30,401 nucleotides of DNA, taken from the NCBI GenBank assembly GCA_964420405.1, contig CAYQTL010000062.1:1-30401 (forward strand), given 5' to 3'. Below are positions 24,609 through 30,401 of this stretch, one piece after another. Source of the DNA: CAYQTL01 sp964420405. Lineage in GTDB: Bacteria; Acidobacteriota; Thermoanaerobaculia; Thermoanaerobaculales; Sulfomarinibacteraceae. Made by a program: the position numbers and the translations under genes. The number at the start of each line of letters is the position of its first letter. Position 1 is the stretch's first letter. The notes below the pieces were generated by a model, which saw only the letters and a list, made by a program, of their open reading frames with translations, ran no database searches and had not been told where the DNA came from.

Positions 24609-25271
24609 TCACACCGGCCGGACGCACTCCGGGTCGTCGTTGGCCGGCGAGTTGACCCGGCGGGAGACGGGGTACGTCTCCATTCCGGCGGGCGGGTGGG
24701 GCGCCAGCAGCGCCTCGAGGCGGTCGCGCTCGATCTCGGCCGGCGCCAGCCACTCGTCGTGGACCTCCGGTGGCAGGATCACCGGCATCCGGTCGTGCAA
24801 CCCGGCGACCAGCTCGTTCGGCCGGGTGGTGAGAATGGTGTAGGAGTCCACCGTCGCGCCATCGGCGTCCCGCCACCTCTCCCACAGGCCGGCGAAGGCG
24901 AACGGGCGGCCGTCGGCGAACCGGACCAGGTGGGGGACCTTGCCGTCGGGTGAGCGCCGCCACTCGTAGAAGCCGTCGGCGGGAACCAGGCACCGCCGAC
25001 GCCGGATGGCGGCTCTGAAGGACGGCTTGTCGGCGGCGGTCTCGGCGCGCGCGTTGATCAGGCGGTTGCCGATCGTCGGGTCCTTCGCCCACGACGGGAT
25101 GAGCCCCCAGCGGGCCTCCCGCCACGACGGTGCGTCGTCCCGGCCGAGCCGTACGACGCCCATCGTCTGGGTCGGCGCGACGTTGTAGCGCGGCCGCAGC
25201 TCGGGCACGTCGACCGCGAAGACCTCCGCGAGGACCGATGCCGAGACCGTGAGGGTGTAGCGCCCGCACAT
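24609..25271 (-). CDS. SRAP-family (YedK/HMCES) abasic-site DNA-protein crosslinking protein
   Basis: Covalently caps abasic sites in single-stranded DNA through its N-terminal cysteine. The 220-residue protein starts MCGRY, so Cys 2 becomes the reactive terminus after Met removal. Other catalytic residues are visible: Asn 73 and Arg 75 in NARAET, Glu 103 in DGFYEW and His 159 in LHDRMPVIL; PRYNVAPTQ (28-36) is also typical. Length matches the family. Start ATG 25271 is fixed by the required Cys 2. It has no ribosome site and lies 6 nt after a -10-like TACGAT, so the mRNA may be leaderless. Divergent from the S9 peptidase gene; usually a solo DNA-maintenance gene. Confidence 0.96.
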   Translation of the reverse strand: MCGRYTLTVSASVLAEVFAVDVPELRPRYNVAPTQTMGVVRLGRDDAPSWREARWGLIPSWAKDPTIGNRLINARAETAADKPSFRAAIRRRRCLVPADGFYEWRRSPDGKVPHLVRFADGRPFAFAGLWERWRDADGATVDSYTILTTRPNELVAGLHDRMPVILPPEVHDEWLAPAEIERDRLEALLAPHPPAGMETYPVSRRVNSPANDDPECVRPV

Positions 25272-25277
25272 CGCACC

Positions 25278-25283
25278 ATCGTA
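25278..25283 (-). promoter_or_regulatory. Candidate -10 for a leaderless SRAP transcript
   Basis: TACGAT (25283 to 25278, minus strand) ends exactly 6 nt before ATG 25271, whose position is fixed by the catalytic Cys 2. No ribosome site is present. Confidence 0.45.
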
Positions 25284-25306
25284 GCGGAGCCGTGCGGGGG
25301 TCCCGG

Positions 25307-25323
25307 TTCCGATCCCGATCCCG
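25307..25323. repeat. Short TCCCGA hexamer repeat
   Basis: TTCCGATCCCGATCCCG is the same hexamer tract as in the paired repeats at 24424-24580 and 27520-27756, here as a single arm between divergent genes. Confidence 0.55.
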
Positions 25324-25385
25324 GTGGACGATGCACCAGCCCGGGGCCGCCCTCGGCCGACCGGCTGAGACGCCACGGCGGGCGG

Positions 25386-25391
25386 TACCAT
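25386..25391 (+). promoter_or_regulatory. Candidate -10 of the S9 peptidase gene
   Basis: GGTACCAT carries TACCAT; transcription would start near 25398, leaving a short leader of about 12 nt containing GGAGG (25400-25404) before ATG 25410. Confidence 0.4.
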
Positions 25392-25409
25392 GGCGCGTCG
25401 GAGGAAACC

Positions 25410-27512
25410 ATGCGCATCATCCCCGTCGCGATCCCGCTCCTTCTCCTCTCCGCTCTCCCGGCCGGAGCGCAGGGCGCCACGAAGAGGCCGTTCACGATCG
25501 CCGACTACTACCGGACCGCCATGGTCGGGGTCCCGCACGCGCCTGCGGGAGGTGGTCCGGTGGCGTTCGACGTGACGCGCTACGAGCTGGAGGCGGGCGA
25601 GTCGTGGAGCGAGATCTGGCTCCTCGACCCGGCGACGGGGGCGACGCGGCAGATGACCTTCGGCCGGCACGACGACGTCACGCCGACCGTGTCGCCTGAC
25701 GGCGGACGGATCGCGTTCGTCTCGGACCGTGGCGGTGAGATGCAGGTCTGGACGATGGCGGTCGACGGCGGCGAGGCCCGCCGCCTGAGCGGCTTCCCGG
25801 GCGGTGTCTCCGGGCCGGTGTGGTCGCCCGATGGCCGTTTCCTGGCGGTCACGGCCGACGTCTACCCCGAGTGCGGCGGCGACGCGGAGTGCAACCGGAC
25901 GATCCGCGACGACGTCGAGGGTGGGCCGCTGTCGGTGGTGGTGGCCGACGAGCTGCTCTTCCGGCACTGGACCGAGTGGCGCCGGGGCCGCTTCCGGCAT
26001 GTCCTGCTGCTCGACGCCGGGACCGGCGCGGTCCTCCGCGACCTCACGCCGGGGCCGTGGGACAGCCCGCCGCTCGGGGTCTCCGGCGGGCGGGGATACG
26101 ACTTCGCTCCCGACGGCCGCTCGCTGGTGTTCGTCTCGAAGCGGAGCGGCGAGCCGGCGCTGTCGACCGACGCGGATCTGTGGCTGGTGGACCTCGAGCA
26201 GGAGGTCCCGGGACCGCCGCGGCGGCTGACCGACGGCCCGGGGTGGGACGGCGATCCGGTGTTCTCGCCCGACGGCCTGCGGATCGCGTATCGCAGCCAG
26301 GCCCGCGCCGGGGCCGAGTCCGACCTGTACCGCCTCGCGGTGCTCCATGTTCCGTCGGGCGAGACCGAGCTGCTGACCGACCGCGGGGTTTTCGACGACT
26401 GGGTGACATCGGTGGCGTGGGCGCCCGGCGGCCGCTCGCTCGTGTTCGGTGCGGAGCGGCGGGGTCGCCAGCCGCTGTACCGGGTGGACCTGGTGTCGGG
26501 GGAGATCCGCGAGCTGCTGCTCGACGGGGCGGTGAAGGGCTGGACGGTCGCCGGCGGGGAGGCGGTCCTGAGCCTGTCGCGGGTCGGATCGCCGCCGGAG
26601 CTGTACGGCGTCGGGCTGGAGAGCGGCGACGCCCGTCGGCTGACCCGCTTCAACGCCGACCTCGAGGCGGCGGTGGACGTCCGTCCGGCCGAGGAGATGA
26701 CGGTGCGGACCGAGGACGGCCGTGGGATCCAGGTGTTCGTGGTGACCCCCCACGGCTTCGACCCGGAGCGTCGCTACCCGCTGATCCTCAACGTCCACGG
26801 CGGCCCGCAGTCGCCCTGGCGCGACCGTTACCGCGGCGACTGGCAGGTGTACCCGGGTGCCGGCTACGTGGTGGCCTTCGCCAACCCCACCGGCTCGGCC
26901 GGATTCGGTCAGGACGCGGTCGACGCCATCTCCTGCGACTGGGGCGGCCGCGTGTTCGACGATCTCGTGCGTGTCACCGACGCCCTCGCCGAGCTGAGCT
27001 GGGTGGACGAGGATCGGATGGGCGCCATGGGATGGTCCTACGGCGGCTACATGATGATGTGGTTCGAGGGGCACACCGACCGGTTCCGCGCCCTGGCGGC
27101 GATGATGGGCGTCTACGACCTGCGGTCGTTCGCCAGCTCCACCGAGGAGCTGTGGTTCCCGTTCCACGAGACCTGCGGCCCACCGTGGGAGGTCGACGAC
27201 CGGTGGTCGCCGTCGGCGTACGTGGAGTCGTTCCGGACCCCGTGCCTGGTGATCACCGGCGAGCGCGACTACCGGGTGCCGTACACCCAGAGCCTGCAGT
27301 TCTTCACGGATCTGCAGCTGCGGGATGTGCCCTCGCGCCTGGTGGTGTTTCCGAATGCCGGACACTGGCCGAGCTGGTACGAGATGGCGTTCTACTACAC
27401 GGTGCACCTGGACTGGTTCGCACGCCACCTCGGGGGCGAGCCGGCGCCCTGGGACCCGACCGCCTTCGCGCGGAACCAGGTGTTCGGGGGGAGGGATGAC
27501 ACGGCGGAGTAG
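25410..27512 (+). CDS. Secreted S9-family (prolyl oligopeptidase-like) peptidase
   Basis: A 700-residue serine peptidase of the dipeptidyl-peptidase IV/acylaminoacyl-peptidase group. The N-terminus MRIIPVAIPLLLLSALPAGAQG is a signal peptide, probably cut after AGA or AQG, so the enzyme is exported. Residues about 60-420 contain WD40/TolB-like beta-propeller repeats (VSPDGGRIAFVSDR, WSPDGRFLAVTAD, FAPDGRSLVFVSKR, FSPDGLRIAYRSQ, WAPGGRSLVFGAE). The C-terminal alpha/beta-hydrolase domain has the oxyanion-side NVHGGPQSPW, nucleophile Ser 543 (GWSYGGYM), Asp 620 (GERDYRVP) and His 652 (NAGHWPSW). All catalytic residues are present. GGAGG lies 5 nt before ATG 25410. Probably scavenges peptides outside the cytoplasmic membrane; substrate unknown. 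Confidence 0.95.
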   Translation: MRIIPVAIPLLLLSALPAGAQGATKRPFTIADYYRTAMVGVPHAPAGGGPVAFDVTRYELEAGESWSEIWLLDPATGATRQMTFGRHDDVTPTVSPDGGRIAFVSDRGGEMQVWTMAVDGGEARRLSGFPGGVSGPVWSPDGRFLAVTADVYPECGGDAECNRTIRDDVEGGPLSVVVADELLFRHWTEWRRGRFRHVLLLDAGTGAVLRDLTPGPWDSPPLGVSGGRGYDFAPDGRSLVFVSKRSGEPALSTDADLWLVDLEQEVPGPPRRLTDGPGWDGDPVFSPDGLRIAYRSQARAGAESDLYRLAVLHVPSGETELLTDRGVFDDWVTSVAWAPGGRSLVFGAERRGRQPLYRVDLVSGEIRELLLDGAVKGWTVAGGEAVLSLSRVGSPPELYGVGLESGDARRLTRFNADLEAAVDVRPAEEMTVRTEDGRGIQVFVVTPHGFDPERRYPLILNVHGGPQSPWRDRYRGDWQVYPGAGYVVAFANPTGSAGFGQDAVDAISCDWGGRVFDDLVRVTDALAELSWVDEDRMGAMGWSYGGYMMMWFEGHTDRFRALAAMMGVYDLRSFASSTEELWFPFHETCGPPWEVDDRWSPSAYVESFRTPCLVITGERDYRVPYTQSLQFFTDLQLRDVPSRLVVFPNAGHWPSWYEMAFYYTVHLDWFARHLGGEPAPWDPTAFARNQVFGGRDDTAE

Positions 27513-27519
27513 GCTCTCG

Positions 27520-27756
27520 TCCGATCCCGATCCCGATCCCGATGGTCATGGCCTCTGACCGCCGTGACGCGGGTCGGAATGAGCGGGCGGATGACGACCT
27601 GCCCCGACAGGTCGCGGCTCCCTCGAACCCCTGTCCGGGATCGTCGGGCCGCCTCTCCGGGGACACGCGGCCCGAGCCGGATGTCGCGCACGACCTGCTC
27701 GGCGTCGCCGGGTCCGACCGGAGCTCACCGGGATCGGGAACGGGAACGGGATCGGA
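27520..27756. repeat. Inverted pair of TCCCGA hexamer repeats (copy 2)
   Basis: The left arm (27520-27543: TCCGAT then three CCCGAT units) and the right arm (27733-27756) are 24 nt each and match as reverse complements at 22 of 24 positions; the two differences turn GGGAT into GGGAA. The spacer is 189 nt and has no supported gene. It fills most of the 315-bp gap between the S9 peptidase and the phosphomutase, both on the plus strand. Confidence 0.65.
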
Positions 27757-27771
27757 TGGGGGAGGGGGTGG

Positions 27772-27777
27772 TACCCT
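27772..27777 (+). promoter_or_regulatory. Candidate -10 of the phosphomutase gene
   Basis: GGTACCCT carries TACCCT; the start would fall near 27784 with a leader of about 44 nt and a CGGAGA ribosome site before ATG 27828. No -35 is recognisable in the G-rich sequence upstream. Confidence 0.35.
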
Positions 27778-27827
27778 CGTGCGCGCGGACGGGACAGCGC
27801 ACCACCCAACACGGAACGGAGACGACG

Positions 27828-29180
27828 ATGGCCGGCATCTTCAAGGCGTACGACATCCGAGGAACCTACCCCGACCAGGTCGACGAGGAGACGGCCTTCA
27901 AGGTCGGCTACCACTACCGGGACCTGCTCGACGACGAGGACATGGGCCGCGGCGCGACGGTGGTGGTGTCCAAGGACATGCGCTCCCACTCGGTGCCCCT
28001 CGCCGAGGCGCTCATGCGGGGCCTGCGGGCACGGGGCCTGGCGGTGGTCGACATCGGCATCTGCGACACGCCGCAGAACTACTTCGGCGTCGGCTTCCTC
28101 GGCGCCTCGGGCGGGATCCAGGTGACGGCGAGTCACAACCCCGCCGTCTACAACGGGTTCAAGATGTCGCGGCGGGACGCGATTCCGGTGTCCTACGAGA
28201 CCGGCATCGGCGAGCTCGAGAGACTGGTGACGAGCTCTGACGTCTCCACCGACCTTCCGCCGGCGGCCGATGCCACCCAGCGGCGGCTGTTCGACGACTA
28301 CGTCGCGCACGTGCTGCGGGCGCAGGAGCACGACGGACCGAGGCTGAAGCTCGCGGCCGACGCCGCCAACGGGATGGGGACGCTCTACCTGCCGATCCTG
28401 GAGCGCATGAACGTCGAGCTGGTGCCCCTCTACTTCGAGCTCGACGGCACCTTCCCCAACCACGAGGCGAACCCTCTGAAGGCCGAGAACCTGGTCGACC
28501 TCCAGCGGGCGGTCCGGGAGCACGGCTGCGACCTCGGGGTCGCGTTCGACGGCGACGCCGACCGGGCGATCGTGGTCGACGAGAAGGGTGAGGCGGTGTC
28601 GGCGGACATGGTGACGGGGCTGTTGGCGCCGCGGTTCCTGCGCGACGAGCCGGACGCGGCGATCGTCTACGACCTGCGCTCGTCGTGGGCCACCAAGGAG
28701 ACGATCGAGGCGGCCGGCGGCCGTCCGATCCGGGAGCGCGTCGGCCACTCGTTCATGAAGGCCACCATGCGCCGCCACGACTCACCGTTCGGCGGCGAGC
28801 TCGCCGGGCACTTCTACTTCCGCTCCAACTACACCGCCGACTCCTCGATCATGACCGTGGCGATGGTGCTCGACGCGGTCCGGGAGTCGGGCCGCCCGCT
28901 GTCCGAGCTGATCGCGCCGTTGAAGCGGTACCACGCCACCGGCGAGGTCAACTTCCACGTCGAGGACAAGGAGGGCATGATCCGCAGGCTCGGCGACGAG
29001 TTCTCTGACGGCCGGGTGGACCACCTGGACGGCATCACCGTGCAGTACGACGACTGGTGGTTCAACGTCCGTCCGTCCAACACCGAGCCGCTGCTGCGGC
29101 TGGTGCTCGAGGCCCGCACGGCGGACCTGATGGCCGAGAAGAAGGCCCTGCTGCTCTCCTACCTGGGCGATCCCGAGTAG
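27828..29180 (+). CDS. Phosphomannomutase/phosphoglucomutase
   Basis: Interconverts hexose 6-phosphates and hexose 1-phosphates, supplying GDP-mannose or UDP-glucose synthesis for surface glycans. The 450-residue protein has the four alpha-D-phosphohexomutase loops: the phosphoserine loop TASHNP (100-105, Ser 102), metal loop DGDADR (241-246), sugar-specificity loop GELAGH (323-328; GEx(S/A)GH type) and phosphate-binding loop RPSNTEP (415-421). The N-terminus FKAYDIRG is characteristic. The GEL-type specificity loop fits bifunctional PMM/PGM (AlgC/ManB-like) enzymes, but mannose versus glucose preference cannot be fixed. ATG 27828 follows CGGAGACGACG. The next gene on the same strand is 35 nt away, so both probably form an operon. 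Confidence 0.94.
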   Translation: MAGIFKAYDIRGTYPDQVDEETAFKVGYHYRDLLDDEDMGRGATVVVSKDMRSHSVPLAEALMRGLRARGLAVVDIGICDTPQNYFGVGFLGASGGIQVTASHNPAVYNGFKMSRRDAIPVSYETGIGELERLVTSSDVSTDLPPAADATQRRLFDDYVAHVLRAQEHDGPRLKLAADAANGMGTLYLPILERMNVELVPLYFELDGTFPNHEANPLKAENLVDLQRAVREHGCDLGVAFDGDADRAIVVDEKGEAVSADMVTGLLAPRFLRDEPDAAIVYDLRSSWATKETIEAAGGRPIRERVGHSFMKATMRRHDSPFGGELAGHFYFRSNYTADSSIMTVAMVLDAVRESGRPLSELIAPLKRYHATGEVNFHVEDKEGMIRRLGDEFSDGRVDHLDGITVQYDDWWFNVRPSNTEPLLRLVLEARTADLMAEKKALLLSYLGDPE

Positions 29181-29215
29181 ACGGGACCGCCGTTTCGAGC
29201 GTACGCCGGATCGAG

Positions 29216-30265
29216 ATGCGACGGTCCTTCCTCGTGCGGCTCTGCGCGGTCGGCGTCGTGGTGCTCGCGGCCGCGGCAGCGGTCGAGATCCTGACGCGGC
29301 TGCTCGGGCTGGCACCCCCACTGAACCTCCAGTACCCGGGAATGGTGGAGGACCCGCACCTTCCCTTCCGGCCCAGGCCCGGGGCGTCGTACACCGTGAC
29401 GGCGGCGTCGGGCGAGTTCTCCTATCCCGTGCAGCACAACCGGTTCGGTCTGCGGGACCGCGAGCACCCGCTCGACCCGCCTGCGGGGCGATTCCGGATG
29501 ATCGCGCTGGGTGACAGCTTCACCTACGGGTCCGGCGCGACGTTCGAGCAGACCTACCTGCGGCGCCTCGAAGTCCTGCTGTCGAGACGCCCGGGCACCC
29601 ATCCGCCGATCGACATCGTGAAGGCCGGGATCCCCCGATACTACCCGGAGACCGAGCGGATGCTGTTGGAGGCCTACGGGCTCCGGTTCCGGCCGGACCT
29701 CGTCCTGGTGGGGTTCACGCCCAACGACATCACCGACACCTGCCTGGGTCTGGAAGCGGTCGTCCGTGACGGGAGTGGGTACCTCAAGTCATCCGAGGCG
29801 GAGGCGCTGGGACCGCTGGGACACGGGCTGTTTCTGCGCTCCCACGCCGCCCGGATCGTTCTCGGGGCGTGGGTTCGGGACCGGCTCGCCCGACGCTACC
29901 GGCTGAGCTGGGAGGACGTGTTCCGCGACGGTGGCATCCACGAGGTGGACTGGGTCGGCGTCGAGCGCGAGTTCGACCGGATGCTCCAGCTGCTCCGGCC
30001 CCGCGGAACCCCGCTGGTGATCGTGGTCGTGCCGTGGCGGGGGCCGTGGGATGCGGCGAGCGGGTATCCGGCGCGTCGCCTCGAGAAATGGGCGGCCGAC
30101 CGACCCCTGGCGACGGTGATCGATCCCCTGCCGGCGTTCCGGAGGGCGGCCACGGCCGGGGAGAGGCTGCACTGGCAGCGCGATCCCCATTGCACGCCGG
30201 CCGGCTACCGGGTGCTGGCGGAGGCGATCGTCGAGGAGCTGGAATCGCGGAGCCTGGTGCCATGA
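29216..30265 (+). CDS. Membrane-anchored SGNH/GDSL hydrolase
   Basis: A 349-residue protein with one N-terminal hydrophobic helix (LVRLCAVGVVVLAAAAAVEI, residues 6-25) acting as signal anchor, then an SGNH-hydrolase domain outside the membrane. Catalytic Ser 101 lies in ALGDSFTYG; VGFTPNDITD carries the block-III Asn; RDPHCTPAGY gives Asp 323 and His 325. NRFGLRDREH before block I is common in exopolysaccharide-linked SGNH proteins (acetyl-esterases or acetyltransferase-like AlgX/AlgJ relatives). Substrate is therefore probably a glycan ester, by inference. ATG 29216 has only a weak GGATCGAG site; an in-frame extension overlapping the phosphomutase is unlikely. Confidence 0.85.
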   Translation: MRRSFLVRLCAVGVVVLAAAAAVEILTRLLGLAPPLNLQYPGMVEDPHLPFRPRPGASYTVTAASGEFSYPVQHNRFGLRDREHPLDPPAGRFRMIALGDSFTYGSGATFEQTYLRRLEVLLSRRPGTHPPIDIVKAGIPRYYPETERMLLEAYGLRFRPDLVLVGFTPNDITDTCLGLEAVVRDGSGYLKSSEAEALGPLGHGLFLRSHAARIVLGAWVRDRLARRYRLSWEDVFRDGGIHEVDWVGVEREFDRMLQLLRPRGTPLVIVVVPWRGPWDAASGYPARRLEKWAADRPLATVIDPLPAFRRAATAGERLHWQRDPHCTPAGYRVLAEAIVEELESRSLVP

Positions 30266-30288
30266 GACGCGATATCTGTCGAGGCGGG

Positions 30289-30294
30289 TATACT
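30289..30294 (+). promoter_or_regulatory. Candidate -10 before the carbamoyltransferase gene
   Basis: GGGTATACT has TATACT, 5 of 6 to the consensus, in the same setting as at 17793. Transcription would begin near 30301, giving a 50-nt leader with GGAGG ahead of ATG 30351. Confidence 0.45.
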
Positions 30295-30350
30295 CCACCG
30301 CCAGTGCGCCCGGTGCGGCGCGCTTCGTTCCGGCCCGGAGGTGCCCGACG

Positions 30351-30401
30351 ATGACGGCGATCCTCGGAATCTCCGCCTTCTACCACGACTCGGCGGCGGC
30401 C
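30351..30401 (+). CDS. Carbamoyltransferase (NodU/CmcH/TobZ family), first 17 codons
   Basis: Only the start is in the window: MTAILGISAFYHDSAAA. This N-terminus (ILGISxFYHDSAA) is the hallmark of the large carbamoyltransferases that add a carbamoyl group to sugars or antibiotics via a carbamoyl-adenylate. GGAGG lies about 8 nt before ATG 30351. Together with the SGNH hydrolase and phosphomutase it suggests a glycan-modification region continuing beyond the window edge. Confidence 0.85.
   Translation, partial: MTAILGISAFYHDSAAA

Noticed and set aside
24609..27428. A 939-codon minus-strand frame that extends the SRAP gene upstream through the S9 peptidase
   Set aside because: The SRAP protein must begin at MCGRY for its catalytic Cys 2; the extension is antisense to a well-supported peptidase.
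27520..27756. Hexamer tracts as a CRISPR array or integration-site repeat
   Set aside because: Units are 6 nt without spacers of fixed length, and no cas, integrase or transposase gene is in the window.

Overview
The window is a very GC-rich bacterial chromosome segment (about 70% G+C by eye) from an organism with a dissimilatory sulfur metabolism. Its core is a minus-strand operon, in transcription order aprB, aprA, a small zinc-ribbon gene, a YkgJ-type cysteine-cluster gene, qmoA, qmoB, qmoC and sat (11426 down to 1946). This set activates sulfate to APS and reduces APS to sulfite with electrons from the quinone pool. No dsrAB is present here, so the direction (sulfate reduction or sulfur oxidation) is inferred; Qmo together with sulfate-reducer-like AprAB and Sat favours reduction. 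High GC, an S9 peptidase, a PATAN/DUF4388 protein and the Qmo/Apr set would fit an Acidobacteriota lineage with sulfur metabolism, but no phylogenetic marker settles this.

Layout. 1-1643: C-terminal 546 codons of a membrane-bound pyrophosphatase (+), closed by a strong terminator. 1946-11426: the apr-qmo-sat operon (-), ending in a two-hairpin terminator. 11427-12256: an 830-bp divergent control region with candidate promoters, two CRP/FNR-like dyads and other inverted repeats. 12257-12910: adenylate kinase (+). 13053-15188: a DUF255/YyaL-type thioredoxin-fold protein (-). 15434-17721: nfnA-nfnB (+), an electron-bifurcating ferredoxin:NADP+ oxidoreductase. 17923-19080: a DUF4388 protein (+). 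19535-21254: manganese-type superoxide dismutase, a TerB-like protein and a GtrA-like membrane protein (+). 21268-25271: a GT-C-like membrane protein, a GYF-AIM24 protein and a SRAP/YedK protein (-). 25410-30401: a secreted S9 peptidase, a phosphomannomutase/phosphoglucomutase, a membrane-anchored SGNH hydrolase and the first codons of a carbamoyltransferase (+), possibly the edge of a surface-glycan region.

How the parts work together. Sat makes APS and pyrophosphate from ATP and sulfate. AprBA converts APS to sulfite and AMP. QmoABC links AprBA to menaquinol. Adenylate kinase returns AMP to ADP, and the membrane pyrophosphatase removes pyrophosphate while pumping ions. The enzymes consuming both by-products therefore flank the pathway operon. 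NfnAB balances NADH, NADPH and ferredoxin pools, as it does in other sulfate reducers.

The least explained parts are: the two small metal-binding proteins translationally coupled to qmoA; the control region upstream of aprB; a recurrent promoter arrangement in which a TAnnnT hexamer ends exactly 6 nt before a start codon (candidate leaderless mRNAs); and intergenic inverted pairs of TCCCGA hexamer repeats.
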